NCBI RefSeq assembly: GCF_009827305.1
Contig: NZ_WTYJ01000001.1
Span: forward strand, 1,364,001-1,428,000
From: Croceibacterium xixiisoli
GTDB taxonomy: Bacteria > Pseudomonadota > Alphaproteobacteria > Sphingomonadales > Sphingomonadaceae
Length of the DNA stretch: 64,000 nucleotides
Reading direction: 5' to 3'
The position numbers were made by a program, and so were the translations under genes. Positions 28,278 to 37,334 of the stretch are shown here, piece by piece; position 1 is the first letter of the stretch; each line of letters begins with the position of its first letter. Below the pieces are notes generated by a model, which worked only from the letters and a program-made list of their open reading frames with translations, ran no database searches and was not told the origin of the DNA.

Positions 28278-29288
28278 ATGAGCGCCGAGGTCGTCACGCT
28301 GTCGCGAAAGGGGCCGACGCTTTCTCCGATCCTGGATCTGACCGCAACTGCGATGGAAGCAGTCAATGCGATCATTCTGGACCGGATGCAGAGCGAGATT
28401 CCCCTGATCCCCGCACTGGCCGGTCATCTGATCGCCGGTGGTGGCAAACGCATGCGTCCGATGCTGACGCTCGCTGGCGCCGAACTGGTCGGCTACCGGG
28501 GCGCCCGTCATCACAAGCTGGCGGCATCGGTTGAATTCATCCACACCGCCACCTTGCTGCATGATGATGTGGTCGACGGCTCCGAAACCCGCCGGGGCAA
28601 GGAAGCGGCCAATCTGATCTATGGCAATCCGGCCACCGTGCTGGTCGGCGATTTCCTGTTCAGCCGCGCCTTCGAACTGATGGTGGAAGACGGCAGCCTG
28701 GATGCCTTGCGCATTCTCAGCTCCGCCAGTGCGGTCATCGCCCAGGGCGAAGTCGATCAGCTGACTGCCCAGCGTAAGGTCGAAACCAGCGAAGAACGCT
28801 ATCTCAGCATCATCGATGCCAAGACGGCGGCCCTGTTCGCCGCCGCCAGCCGCATCGCCGCCGTCGTGGGCGAATGCAGCGAAGCGGAAGAGCTGGCGCT
28901 GGATGCCTATGGCCGCAATCTCGGCATCGCCTTCCAGCTGGTCGATGATGCGATCGATTATGACACCGGCACCGCCGATATGGGCAAGGATCGGGGCGAT
29001 GATTTCCGCGAAGGCAAGATGACCTTGCCGGTTATCCTGACCTATGCCCGTGGTTCGGACGAAGAACGCCGTTTCTGGCAGGAAGCCGTCGCCGGTTTCC
29101 GCGTCGAAGACGAAGATTTCGATCATGCGGTCGAACTGATCCGCCGTCATGACGCCGTCAGCGCCACCCGCGAACGCGCGCGCATGTATGCCCAGCGCGC
29201 CTGCGATGCGCTTTCGATCTTCCCCGACGGCCCGGCGCGTGCGGCCATGGTCGAAGCCGCGCAATTCGCGGTCAGTCGCGGATATTGA
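28278..29288 (+). CDS. Polyprenyl diphosphate synthase (octaprenyl/decaprenyl type)
   Basis: 336 residues, trans-prenyltransferase that extends farnesyl diphosphate with IPP to the ubiquinone side chain. Both aspartate-rich motifs are intact: LHDDVVDGSETRRG and LVDDAIDYDTG. GGGKRMRP and the TATLLHDD context fit long-chain enzymes. Exact chain length (most sphingomonads make Q-10) cannot be fixed here. I take the ATG at 28278 (MSAEVVTLSRKG) because the upstream extension is not conserved-looking, and the ribosome site is weak. Confidence 0.9.
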   Translation: MSAEVVTLSRKGPTLSPILDLTATAMEAVNAIILDRMQSEIPLIPALAGHLIAGGGKRMRPMLTLAGAELVGYRGARHHKLAASVEFIHTATLLHDDVVDGSETRRGKEAANLIYGNPATVLVGDFLFSRAFELMVEDGSLDALRILSSASAVIAQGEVDQLTAQRKVETSEERYLSIIDAKTAALFAAASRIAAVVGECSEAEELALDAYGRNLGIAFQLVDDAIDYDTGTADMGKDRGDDFREGKMTLPVILTYARGSDEERRFWQEAVAGFRVEDEDFDHAVELIRRHDAVSATRERARMYAQRACDALSIFPDGPARAAMVEAAQFAVSRGY

Positions 29289-29343
29289 TCGATCGGGTGG
29301 CCGGCGGCTGCCTGATCCCGCCAGCTTTGCAGGGGTAGGGCGC

Positions 29344-31779
29344 TTGGCCGATCTTCCCATTCACGCCGTTCTGCCCGATCTGATCGCCGCTCTGCGCGGG
29401 CACAATTCGGCCGTGCTGATCGCCCCGCCGGGTGCGGGCAAGACCACGGCGGTCGCCCCGGCACTGCTGGGTGAAGACTGGTGCAGCGGCGAAATCCTGC
29501 TGCTCAGCCCGCGCCGGGTCGCCGCCCGCGCCGCTGCCGAACGAATCGCCGAACTGCTGGGTGAAGATGTCGGGCAAAGGGTCGGCTATCTGACCCGCAT
29601 GGACAGCCGCCGATCCGCCGCCACCCGCATTCTGGTGGTGACGGAGGCAATTTTTGTCAGCCGCATTCTGGCCGATCAGGAATTGCCCGGTGTCTCCGCC
29701 GTGCTGTTCGATGAAGCGCATGAACGCCATCTCGACAGCGATCTGGGGCTGGCGCTGGCGCTCGAAAGCCAGGCCGTGCTGCGTGATGATCTGCGCGTGC
29801 TGGTGATGTCGGCCACCATCGATGGTGCGCGCTTTGCCGCGCTGCTGGGGGACGATGCGCCGGTCATCGAAAGCGCGGGCAAGGCCTATCCGCTGCATAT
29901 CGAATGGTGCGGCTCGGCGCCGGAAAAGCGGCTGGAAGACAGCATGACCAGCGCGATCCTGTCCGCATGGCGGGCGGAAAGCGGCGATATCCTGGCCTTT
30001 CTGCCCGGTGTCGGGGAAATCGAGCGCACCCGTGAACGGCTGGTCGAACGCCTGCCCGATGTGCCGATCCTGCCGCTGCATGGTCAGGTCGAACCGGCGT
30101 TGCAGCGCGTGGCGATCAAGCGCGACAGCGAAGGCCGCCGGCGGATTGTGCTGGCCACCTCCATAGCCGAAACCTCGATCACGCTGGATGGTGTTTCGGT
30201 GGTGGTGGACAGCGGGCTGGCGCGGCGGGCGGTGTTCGATCCGGCCACCGGCACCAGCCATCTGGTCACCACCCGCGCCAGCCAGGCCTCCGCCGCGCAG
30301 CGCGCGGGGCGTGCGGCGCGCCAGGGGCCGGGCTCTGCCTGGCGCCTGTGGGAAGAGGCGGCGCATCCGGGGCGCGAATCCTTCGATCCGCCCGAAATGC
30401 TGACCGCCGATCTGGCGCCGCTGGTGCTGGCGCTGGCGCAATGGGGGGTGGGCGATCCCGCCTCTCTGCCCTGGCTCGATGTTCCGCCGGTGGCGGCCGT
30501 CACCACCGCGCGCAATCGACTGGCCGCGCTCGATGCCATTGATGCGGAGGGCCGGATTACCCCGCACGGGCGGATGATCGCCACGCTGCCGATGGCCCCG
30601 TGGCAGGCGGCTATGGTGCTGTTCGGCGCACAAACGGGCGCTGCCGAAATCGCCGCCCGGCTGGCCCTGTTGCTGCAGGAACGCGGGCTGGGCGGTCGCG
30701 GGGAGGATTTGGCGCAGCGGCTGCAACGCTGGGATGGTGATCGTGGCCGTCGTGCGGACACCGCGCGCAAGCTGGCCGCAGGCTGGGCGAAGCGCGCGCA
30801 GGCCCTGCTGAAGGACAGTGGTGTAGTCGTCGCGCGCACGGACGCCATGCCCCCGCCGGGTGTGCTGCTGGCGCAGGCGCTGCCGGACAATGTCGCGCGC
30901 GGGCGTGATCCCTCGGGGGAAAGCTGGCTCTCGGCCGGGGGACGGGGTTATGCGCTCGATCCGGCGTCTTCGCTGGCGCGCAGTGAATTCCTCGTAATCG
31001 GGGATGCGCAGGGGCGCGCCCAGTCCCCGCGTATCACCGCCGCGCTCAGCTTGACCGCGCAGGAAGTGGAACAATGGCTCGGCGCGCGGATGGATCGTCG
31101 CTCGGTTTTGCGCTGGACCGGTGATCGGATCGATGCCCGGCTGGAACGGCGGCTGGGCGCCATCACTTTGGCCACCGGCAGCGATCCCAAGCCTGATCCC
31201 GATGCCATGGCCGCGCTGCTTGTGGATAAGGCGGTGGAAAGGCTGGGGGATATTCTCCCTCCAGAACTGATGGCGCGGGCCGGTTTTGCCCGGCTGGCGG
31301 CCCTGTCGCCTGATCGCTTGGCGGCAGATGCTGCCGAATGGCTGGCGCCGCTGCTGCATGGAAGGCGGGATCTGGATTTGTCCCGGGGCAAGCTGGTCGA
31401 GGCGTTGCTGGCTCGGCTCGATTGGGATGATCGTCAGCGGCTGGACCGGATCGCCCCGCGCGAGTTCGTCAGCCCCGCCGGTACCCATCACGCTATCGAC
31501 TATGCTGGTGCCGATGCCCCTTCGGTCGAGGTGCGGGTGCAGGCGCTGTTCGGGCTCGAACGCCATCCGCTGATCGGCGATACGCCACTGTTGCTGAAAC
31601 TGACCAGCCCGGCCGGGCGTCCCTTGCAGGCGACCCGCGATCTGCCCGGTTTCTGGCGCGGCAGCTGGGCCGATGTGAAGAAGGAAATGAAGGGCAGATA
31701 CCCGCGCCACCGCTGGCCGGATGAACCCTGGACCGAAGTTCCGAGCCTCAAGACCAAGAACGCCCTCGCGCGCTCTTGA
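29344..31779 (+). CDS. hrpB: ATP-dependent helicase HrpB
   Basis: 811-residue DExH-box protein. Walker A APPGAGKTT, motif II LFDEAHERHLDSD, SAT motif and the motif VI arginines (QRAGRAAR) are in order. An HA2 domain follows, then the HrpB-specific C-terminus (SPAGTHHAIDYAGADAPSVEVRVQ). The start is probably the TTG at 29344 (LADLPIHAVLPDLIAALRG), which matches the usual N-terminus and follows AGGG. The open frame extends upstream through the 3' end of the prenyl synthase gene but without conservation. Its role is RNA-related and poorly defined. Confidence 0.92.
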   Translation: MADLPIHAVLPDLIAALRGHNSAVLIAPPGAGKTTAVAPALLGEDWCSGEILLLSPRRVAARAAAERIAELLGEDVGQRVGYLTRMDSRRSAATRILVVTEAIFVSRILADQELPGVSAVLFDEAHERHLDSDLGLALALESQAVLRDDLRVLVMSATIDGARFAALLGDDAPVIESAGKAYPLHIEWCGSAPEKRLEDSMTSAILSAWRAESGDILAFLPGVGEIERTRERLVERLPDVPILPLHGQVEPALQRVAIKRDSEGRRRIVLATSIAETSITLDGVSVVVDSGLARRAVFDPATGTSHLVTTRASQASAAQRAGRAARQGPGSAWRLWEEAAHPGRESFDPPEMLTADLAPLVLALAQWGVGDPASLPWLDVPPVAAVTTARNRLAALDAIDAEGRITPHGRMIATLPMAPWQAAMVLFGAQTGAAEIAARLALLLQERGLGGRGEDLAQRLQRWDGDRGRRADTARKLAAGWAKRAQALLKDSGVVVARTDAMPPPGVLLAQALPDNVARGRDPSGESWLSAGGRGYALDPASSLARSEFLVIGDAQGRAQSPRITAALSLTAQEVEQWLGARMDRRSVLRWTGDRIDARLERRLGAITLATGSDPKPDPDAMAALLVDKAVERLGDILPPELMARAGFARLAALSPDRLAADAAEWLAPLLHGRRDLDLSRGKLVEALLARLDWDDRQRLDRIAPREFVSPAGTHHAIDYAGADAPSVEVRVQALFGLERHPLIGDTPLLLKLTSPAGRPLQATRDLPGFWRGSWADVKKEMKGRYPRHRWPDEPWTEVPSLKTKNALARS

Positions 31780-31805
31780 TTTCCGCGCGGTTTAGGGGGA
31801 AAGGC

Positions 31806-32090
31806 ATGGCCATGCAGGCTCGTATCTACAAACGTCCGAAGAATGCCATGCAGTCGGGCAAGGCATTGACCGAGCAGTGGGTGCTCGATTTCGTTCCGGC
31901 GGAAGCCAAGCGGCCCGATCCGCTGATGGGCTGGGCGGGCAGCGGCGACACACGCCAGCAGCTGCAGCTCAACTTTGCCAGCCGGGAAGATGCCGTGGCC
32001 TATGCCGAAAAGAACGGCATTGCCGCGACCGTGCATGAAGTCCCGGCCAAGCGGCTGAAAATTCAGGCCTACGCCGACAATTTTCGCTGA
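31806..32090 (+). CDS. NDUFS4-like accessory subunit of respiratory complex I
   Basis: 94 residues matching the ETC complex I NDUFS4/18-kDa family: ARIYKRPKNAMQSGKA, WVLDFVPAEAKRPDPLMGW, and the C-terminal YAEKNGIAATVHE. In alphaproteobacteria and mitochondria this peripheral subunit stabilises the NADH-binding arm. The gene stands apart from any nuo operon in the window, 26 bases after hrpB. AGGGGGAAAGG precedes the ATG at 31806. Confidence 0.9.
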   Translation: MAMQARIYKRPKNAMQSGKALTEQWVLDFVPAEAKRPDPLMGWAGSGDTRQQLQLNFASREDAVAYAEKNGIAATVHEVPAKRLKIQAYADNFR

Positions 32091-32293
32091 GTTGCGCACC
32101 GCAGGCGAAGCCTGCGAGCGCTGAAAACGCAGATATTGCGGTTTCTGTCATTCGGTGCGGATGAATCTGCGCCGAACGTGAAGTCATGCCTGCAACCACT
32201 GGAAATCTGACGATTTATGCACGCGCAACAGGCTGACAGGAAATGGTCCGACGGGCGGTTGCATTTTCATTCCGCTGCCGCCATATGCGGCGC

Positions 32294-32381
32294 GGGAGTC
32301 GGGTGGACGTTCGCGTCCGCCAACCTGGTCAGGTCCGGAAGGAAGCAGCCACAACGGATGGCAGCGGGTCGCCCGGCTCCT
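32294..32381 (+). ncRNA. ffs: Signal recognition particle RNA, small bacterial type
   Basis: Contains the near-universal SRP core GGTCAGGTCCGGAAGGAAGC with the GGAA tetraloop. The ends GGAGTCGGGTG (from 32295) and CGCCCGGCTCC (to 32380) pair throughout if G-T pairs are allowed, closing a single hairpin of about 88 bases. It binds Ffh and its receptor FtsY to target membrane proteins. It lies directly before dnaX, the usual ffs-dnaX-ybaB order. Exact ends are estimated from base pairing. Confidence 0.93.
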
Positions 32382-32427
32382 ATTTCCAAACATGACAAGT
32401 CTGGCCTGAATGCCTACCTTGCCGCCC

Positions 32428-34278
32428 ATGGATGATTCCGGCGACATGTTCGGCAGCACTCCGCCGGAAGAGGCGGACAAGCCCAGCGCAGCAGAGCTTG
32501 AAGCCGCAGGGCAATCGGCGCTGTTTGGCGATCCGGTGGACGACAAGCCGCCTTTCGTGCCCGATTCCCCGGCCACGCCCAAACCTGCTGCCGCACCACC
32601 GCAGGCAACACCTGCGCCTGCAGCGCGACCCGCGCCTGCCCTATCCCCCACTGGCGATTCGGCGCAGCCTTACCGCGTGCTGGCACGCAAATACCGGCCG
32701 CAGACCTTTTCCCAGTTGATCGGCCAGGAACCGATGGTGCGCACGCTCGCCAATGCGATCGCACGCGGGCGGCTGGCGCATGCTTTCCTGATGACCGGTG
32801 TGCGCGGGGTGGGCAAAACCTCCACGGCCCGGCTGATTGCCAAGGCGCTGAACTGCGTCGGTCCCGATGGGCAAGGCGGCCCGACGATCGATCCCTGCGG
32901 TGTGTGCGAACCCTGCGTGGCTATTGCCGAAGGCCGGCATATCGATGTGATCGAAATGGACGCGGCCAGCCATACCGGCGTGGACGACGTGCGGGAAATT
33001 ATCGAGGCGGTCCGCTATGCGGCGGTTTCGGCCCGCTACAAGATCTACATCATCGACGAAGTTCACATGCTGTCGCGCAATGCATTCAATGCCTTGCTCA
33101 AGACGCTTGAGGAACCGCCGGCACATGTGAAGTTCCTGTTCGCTACCACCGAAGTCGATAAATTGCCGGTCACGGTGCTCAGCCGCACCCAGCGGTTTGA
33201 TCTTCGGCGCATCCCCACGCCCGTGCTGCAGCAGCATTTTGCCAGCATCTGCCGCCAGGAAGATGTCGAGGCGGAAGATGAGGCGCTGGCCATGGTCGCC
33301 GCCGCTGCCGAAGGTTCAGTGCGTGACGGTCTCTCGATCCTCGATCAGGCGATTGCCCATGCCGATCTCGATGCGGATGATGCCGGCGGCAAGGTCACGG
33401 CTGAGCGCGTGCGCGACATGCTGGGCATGGCGGACAAGGGCGCGCAGCGCCGGCTCTATGCCGCGCTGCTGGAAGGCCAGCCGCAGGTCCTGCTTGAGGA
33501 AATCGACCGGCAATACAGCTTCGGGGTGGAGCCGCTGGCGCTGCTGCGCAGCCTGATGGAACTGGTCCACCGGATTGCCGTGATCCAGGTCGCCGGTCAG
33601 GCCGACAGCCCGACGCTGGAAGAACGCGAAGCCATCGAAGGCTGGGCGCAGCGCCTGTCCGCCGGGCAGGTGCACCGGCTGTGGCAATTGCTGCTGAAGG
33701 GGCATGAGGAAGTGCGCGGCGCGCCCGATCCGCTGGTTGCGGCGCAGATGGCGCTGCTGCGGGTGCTGCATGCCGCTGATATGCCCGATCCCGGCACGCT
33801 GGCGCGACAATTGGGCGATATGGTCCTGGCCGCTGCCCCCGTTGCTGCTGCCACGGGGGAGGGTGGGGCTGCCCCTGCTGCACCGGTGGTGCAGATCGAC
33901 TGGCGCGAATTGTGCGAAGCGGTGGAAGATCGCGGCATGCTGCTGACCGCCAGTATCATGCGCGATTGGGTGCGGGTGGTGACGCTCAGCCATGGCAATC
34001 TGCGCTATGCGGTTGCGCCTGGCTTTGGCGGCGATCCGATCAATGAACTGCGCGACGCGCTCTACGCCGTGACCGGCCAGAAATGGGAATTGGAACGGGT
34101 CGAGGATGATGGCGCGCTGAGTCTGCGGGAACAGGCCGGGGCAGCCGCTGCGGCCGAACAGGACCGCATTCGCAATGCGCCGCTGGTCAAGGCGGCGCTG
34201 GCCGCCTTTCCCGACGCCCAATTTGTCGAAGATGAACAGGCTCCGCGCTCAGAGCGCAAATGGAGCAAATCAGCCTGA
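32428..34278 (+). CDS. dnaX: DNA polymerase III subunits gamma/tau
   Basis: Clamp-loader ATPase of the replisome, about 616 residues. An acidic/Pro/Ala-rich N-terminal extension (about 90 residues) precedes the conserved start YRVLARKYRPQTFSQLIGQ. Walker A is GVRGVGKTSTAR. The zinc module has Cys in LNCVGPDG and PCGVCEPC, with DEVHMLSRNAFNALLKTLEEPP as the Walker B/sensor region. The tau C-terminal domain is short. The start is uncertain: ATGs at 32410, 32428 and 32446 are all in frame without a clear ribosome site. Confidence 0.93.
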   Translation: MDDSGDMFGSTPPEEADKPSAAELEAAGQSALFGDPVDDKPPFVPDSPATPKPAAAPPQATPAPAARPAPALSPTGDSAQPYRVLARKYRPQTFSQLIGQEPMVRTLANAIARGRLAHAFLMTGVRGVGKTSTARLIAKALNCVGPDGQGGPTIDPCGVCEPCVAIAEGRHIDVIEMDAASHTGVDDVREIIEAVRYAAVSARYKIYIIDEVHMLSRNAFNALLKTLEEPPAHVKFLFATTEVDKLPVTVLSRTQRFDLRRIPTPVLQQHFASICRQEDVEAEDEALAMVAAAAEGSVRDGLSILDQAIAHADLDADDAGGKVTAERVRDMLGMADKGAQRRLYAALLEGQPQVLLEEIDRQYSFGVEPLALLRSLMELVHRIAVIQVAGQADSPTLEEREAIEGWAQRLSAGQVHRLWQLLLKGHEEVRGAPDPLVAAQMALLRVLHAADMPDPGTLARQLGDMVLAAAPVAAATGEGGAAPAAPVVQIDWRELCEAVEDRGMLLTASIMRDWVRVVTLSHGNLRYAVAPGFGGDPINELRDALYAVTGQKWELERVEDDGALSLREQAGAAAAAEQDRIRNAPLVKAALAAFPDAQFVEDEQAPRSERKWSKSA

Positions 34279-34285
34279 GGATTGA

Positions 34286-34630
34286 ATGATGAAGTCGATG
34301 GAAGAAATGATGCAGGCAGCCCAGAAGGCGGCCGAAACCATCCAGAAGCAGATGAACGATGCCCAGGTGAAGCTGGATTCGATCGAGGTCGAAGGCGCAT
34401 CGGGCGGCGGGCTGGTGAAAATCCGCTGCAGCGCCAAGGGCCGTATTCTGGGCGTGTCGATCGACGACAGCCTGATGGTGCCGGCGGACAAGGGCATTCT
34501 GGAAGATCTGATCACCGCCGCTTTCAATGATGCGCGGGCCAAGGCCGATCAGGCCGCCAATTCCGAAATGCAGAGCATCCAGTCGGGCATGGGCCTGCCC
34601 CCCGGCTTCAACCTGCCGGGTTTTGGCTGA
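34286..34630 (+). CDS. YbaB/EbfC nucleoid-associated protein
   Basis: 114-residue small DNA-binding dimer. It shows the family pattern: a Met-rich helix (MEEMMQAAQKAAETIQKQM), GLVKIRCSAKGRILGVSID, and DLITAAFNDARAKADQ. It follows dnaX by 7 bases, as is common; recR is not in the expected position here. Its 3' end overlaps that of the TetR-family gene on the opposite strand by 23 bases. Confidence 0.93.
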   Translation: MMKSMEEMMQAAQKAAETIQKQMNDAQVKLDSIEVEGASGGGLVKIRCSAKGRILGVSIDDSLMVPADKGILEDLITAAFNDARAKADQAANSEMQSIQSGMGLPPGFNLPGFG

Positions 34631-35186
34631 CACCACCCGCAAGACCGGTAACGAGCGCGGCCAGGCCGCGCTCGAAACTGCGCTGGACGTCGATCATTCC
34701 GTCCAGCAGCGCGTGCATCGGCGCATTGGCCTCGAAACTCGCCCATCCCAGCGCGAGCGAGGTGACCGATGCAATGGCATCCAGCGCAAAACCCTGATCC
34801 AGCCCGCGATCGGTCAGCGGCGCCGCAATGGCAGGCGCCGTCAGGCTGGCCTTGCTGCGCATCGGTTCGGCCATGGCGCATAGTCGCGCCCCGTCGCGCA
34901 GCCCGGTCAGTTTCTGGTGCAGCGCGCGGCCATAGCTGATCAGCCAATCCTGCCAGTCGCCGCCGGCGGGCGGGGCGCAGCGCGCATCATGATACAGTGC
35001 CAGCGCCATCATCCCGATCAGTTCCGACTTGCTGGTGAAATGCCAATAGAGCGCCGGCGCCTGCACGCCCAGCCGATCCGCCAGCGCCCGCATGCTCAGG
35101 CCGGCCAGCCCGTCGTCGGCCAGCAGGGCGAAGCCGGTATCCAGCACCATTGCGCGATCGAGCGGTTCAGCCTTGCGTCGTCCCAT
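34608..35186 (-). CDS. TetR-family repressor next to a Rieske oxygenase
   Basis: 192 residues. N-terminal HTH (GLAGLSMRALADRLGVQAPALYWHF) followed by a helical ligand domain of the TetR-C kind (ALYHDARCAPPAGGDWQDWL). The start is placed at the ATG at 35186, since a TTG at 35201 would run into the palindrome. It is divergent from the oxygenase gene, with a palindromic site in the shared 65-base gap, so it is predicted to repress itself and the oxygenase. The inducer is unknown, probably an aromatic or related substrate. Confidence 0.85.
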   Translation of the reverse strand: MGRRKAEPLDRAMVLDTGFALLADDGLAGLSMRALADRLGVQAPALYWHFTSKSELIGMMALALYHDARCAPPAGGDWQDWLISYGRALHQKLTGLRDGARLCAMAEPMRSKASLTAPAIAAPLTDRGLDQGFALDAIASVTSLALGWASFEANAPMHALLDGMIDVQRSFERGLAALVTGLAGGVSQNPAG

Positions 35187-35201
35187 CTGCCCGGTTGACA
35201 A

Positions 35202-35216
35202 TTTAACGCTGTTAAA
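35202..35216. promoter_or_regulatory. Candidate TetR operator palindrome
   Basis: Perfect inverted repeat TTTAACGCTGTTAAA (6-base arms, GCT centre) between the divergent TetR-family and Rieske genes. A TTGACA at 35195-35200 would be the -35 of the oxygenase gene, placing the palindrome in the promoter spacer. Binding is inferred. Confidence 0.65.
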
Positions 35217-35251
35217 GTCAATTGGCGACGGGAAAATAGAGGAGCGTGACC

Positions 35252-36301
35252 ATGAGTTACGTACGCAATGCGTGGTATGTGGCGGCCTGGTCCGAAGAGA
35301 TCGCGCCGATGACGCCGTTCGCCATCACCATTCTGGATGATCCGGTGACCATCTATCGCGGGGAAAGCGGCCGGCTGGTCGCGCTGGAGGATCGCTGCGT
35401 CCATCGGCTGGCACCGCTGTCGCTCGGTCGATGCGAAGGGGACCGGCTGCGCTGCATGTACCACGGCATGCTCTATGAACCCGAAGGGCAGGTGGTGGAG
35501 ATTCCGGGGCAGGAACAGATCCCGTCCCGTGCGCGCGTGCGCAGCTATCCGGTGGTCGAACGGCACAGCTGGATCTGGGTCTGGATGGGCGCGGCCGATC
35601 TGGCGGATGAAAGCCTGATCCCGCCCGCCGTGGGCCTGGATGATCCCGATTTCATCCTCGGCCACGGGCAATTGGACTATGCGGCGGAGGCGCGGCTGAT
35701 CAACGACAATCTGCTCGATTTCAGCCATCTGACCTATGTTCATGCCGAAAGCTTCGGCGCCGGGCCGGAATTCGCCGCCACCCAGGCGAAGATCACCCCG
35801 CTGGATCGCGGCATCCGCTATCAGCGCTGGATCGAAAACTCGCGCGGCTCTTCCTCCCGCGCCAGTCCGGTGCCGATGGACAGCTACATGTGTTATGACT
35901 TCCTGATCCCCGGCGTCTTGCTGATGACGGGCGGGGTGTTCCCGCTGGGGACGGCCAAGGCCTGCGATTACGGCGTGCCCGATTTGGCAGAGGCGATCAG
36001 CGGCGTGACCTTCACCAGCCAGGCGGTCACCCCGCTGACGGAAAAGACCTCCCGCTATTTCTTCTCCTGGGGTCCGCGCCGCGGCCATGGCGATGAAGCC
36101 TTCCGCGACATGCTGATGGGCATTGCGGGCAAGGCCTTCGCCGAAGACAAGGTGATGATCGAGGCGCAGCAGATCGTGATCGATCGCACGCTCGACCCGC
36201 AGATCATGCCCACCGCCCATGACAAGGGCGTCACCCTGTTCAACCGCCTGGTCGAAAAACTCGCCAAGGCAGAGCAGGAACGCATTCGCGTCGCTGCGTA
36301 A
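35252..36301 (+). CDS. Rieske non-heme iron oxygenase, vanillate demethylase-like
   Basis: 349-residue terminal oxygenase of the VanA type. The Rieske [2Fe-2S] ligands are Cys49/His51 (CVHR) and Cys68/His71 (CMYH). The mononuclear Fe site is in INDNLLDFSHLTYVH, with His159 and His164 and the bridging Asp156. Likely reaction: NAD(P)H-dependent O-demethylation or hydroxylation of an aromatic carboxylate. The substrate is not determined. No reductase gene is adjacent, so electrons must come from elsewhere. GAGGAG is 7 bases before the ATG at 35252. Its stop abuts the convergent LysR gene. Confidence 0.88.
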   Translation: MSYVRNAWYVAAWSEEIAPMTPFAITILDDPVTIYRGESGRLVALEDRCVHRLAPLSLGRCEGDRLRCMYHGMLYEPEGQVVEIPGQEQIPSRARVRSYPVVERHSWIWVWMGAADLADESLIPPAVGLDDPDFILGHGQLDYAAEARLINDNLLDFSHLTYVHAESFGAGPEFAATQAKITPLDRGIRYQRWIENSRGSSSRASPVPMDSYMCYDFLIPGVLLMTGGVFPLGTAKACDYGVPDLAEAISGVTFTSQAVTPLTEKTSRYFFSWGPRRGHGDEAFRDMLMGIAGKAFAEDKVMIEAQQIVIDRTLDPQIMPTAHDKGVTLFNRLVEKLAKAEQERIRVAA

Positions 36302-37219
36302 TCAAGGCTGACCGGTCGTCGCAGCGCGGCGCCGGTCGGCACAGCTCAGCGCCAGGAAATCGATCAGCGCCCGCACCGATGGTAACAGGCCCCTGCGCGA
36401 CGGGAACACCGCGTGCACCAGCCCCGCGCGCGGGCGCCATTGCGGCAGGGCATGAATCAGCCGGCCGGTGCGGACATCCTCCTCCACCATGGTCGTGGGC
36501 AATTGCACCACGCCCACGCCCGCCAGCGCCGCTTCGCGCAGCGCGGCCATGTCGCTCGTCACCAGCCGGGGATGGTGGATGATGGTGGCGCTCTGCCCAT
36601 CGGCATGATGCAGCAGCCAGCGATGCTCCGCCTGCGCCGGGCCGATATCGAGGCTGGGCAAGCCGGCCAGATCCGCCGGTAAGGGCAGCGCCTGTGGCAG
36701 CAGGGCAGGGCTGGCGACCAGGCACTGCGTGCTTTCGTCCAGCTGCCGCATCACCAGATCGGACGGGGCCAGCGGCGGGAAGCGCACGCGGATAGCGATG
36801 TCGAAGCCTTCGGCCAGCACATCGACGGTGCGGTTGGTGCTTTCCAGCTGCAGCGTGACCAGTGGGTAGCGCGCCATGAACTGCGCCAACAGCGCGCCCA
36901 TCTGGAAATTCAGCAGCGCGACGGGGCAGGCGATGCGGATCACGCCGCGCGGTTCAGCCTGCGCGGCCTCCACCACCTGTTCTGCCGCCTCCGCCTCCAC
37001 CAGCACGGCCAGGCAGCGCTGGTGAAACTCGCGCCCGATCTCGGTGACCGAGAACCTCCGGGAAGACCGGTTGAGCAGCCGCACGCCCAGCCGATCCTCC
37101 AATTGCTGGATCCGCCGGCTCAGCGTGGACTTGGGCATCCCCAGCGCACGCCCGGCCGGGGCGAAGCCGCCGTGTTCCACCACCTGGGCGAAATAATAGA
37201 GGTCGTTGAGATCCTGCAT
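36302..37219 (-). CDS. LysR-family regulator divergent from a pirin gene
   Basis: 305 residues. N-terminal HTH (DLYYFAQVVEHGGFAPAGRALGMPKSTLSRRIQQLEDRLG), then the periplasmic-binding-like effector domain. I choose the ATG at 37219 (MQDLNDLYYF). An ATG at 37231 is also in frame and overlaps an 18-base palindrome. LysR-pirin divergence is a recurrent arrangement and predicts that it controls the pirin. The effector is unknown. Confidence 0.9.
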   Translation of the reverse strand: MQDLNDLYYFAQVVEHGGFAPAGRALGMPKSTLSRRIQQLEDRLGVRLLNRSSRRFSVTEIGREFHQRCLAVLVEAEAAEQVVEAAQAEPRGVIRIACPVALLNFQMGALLAQFMARYPLVTLQLESTNRTVDVLAEGFDIAIRVRFPPLAPSDLVMRQLDESTQCLVASPALLPQALPLPADLAGLPSLDIGPAQAEHRWLLHHADGQSATIIHHPRLVTSDMAALREAALAGVGVVQLPTTMVEEDVRTGRLIHALPQWRPRAGLVHAVFPSRRGLLPSVRALIDFLALSCADRRRAATTGQP

Positions 37220-37237
37220 CGTTCCATCCATGGAACG
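37220..37237. promoter_or_regulatory. Palindrome at the LysR start, candidate operator
   Basis: CGTTCCATCCATGGAACG has 8-base arms (CGTTCCAT / ATGGAACG) around CC. It lies immediately upstream of the chosen LysR start and 97 bases upstream of the pirin start. It fits a dyad site for a LysR protein. Binding is inferred. Confidence 0.6.
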
Positions 37238-37334
37238 CAGCGTTGGATATGGCAATCTTTCGCTGTCATCGTTGCGCTCCTATCTCCCCTGCAACAGCGG
37301 TGCGCGTCTGCGCCACCGCGCTGGAGACAGAACC

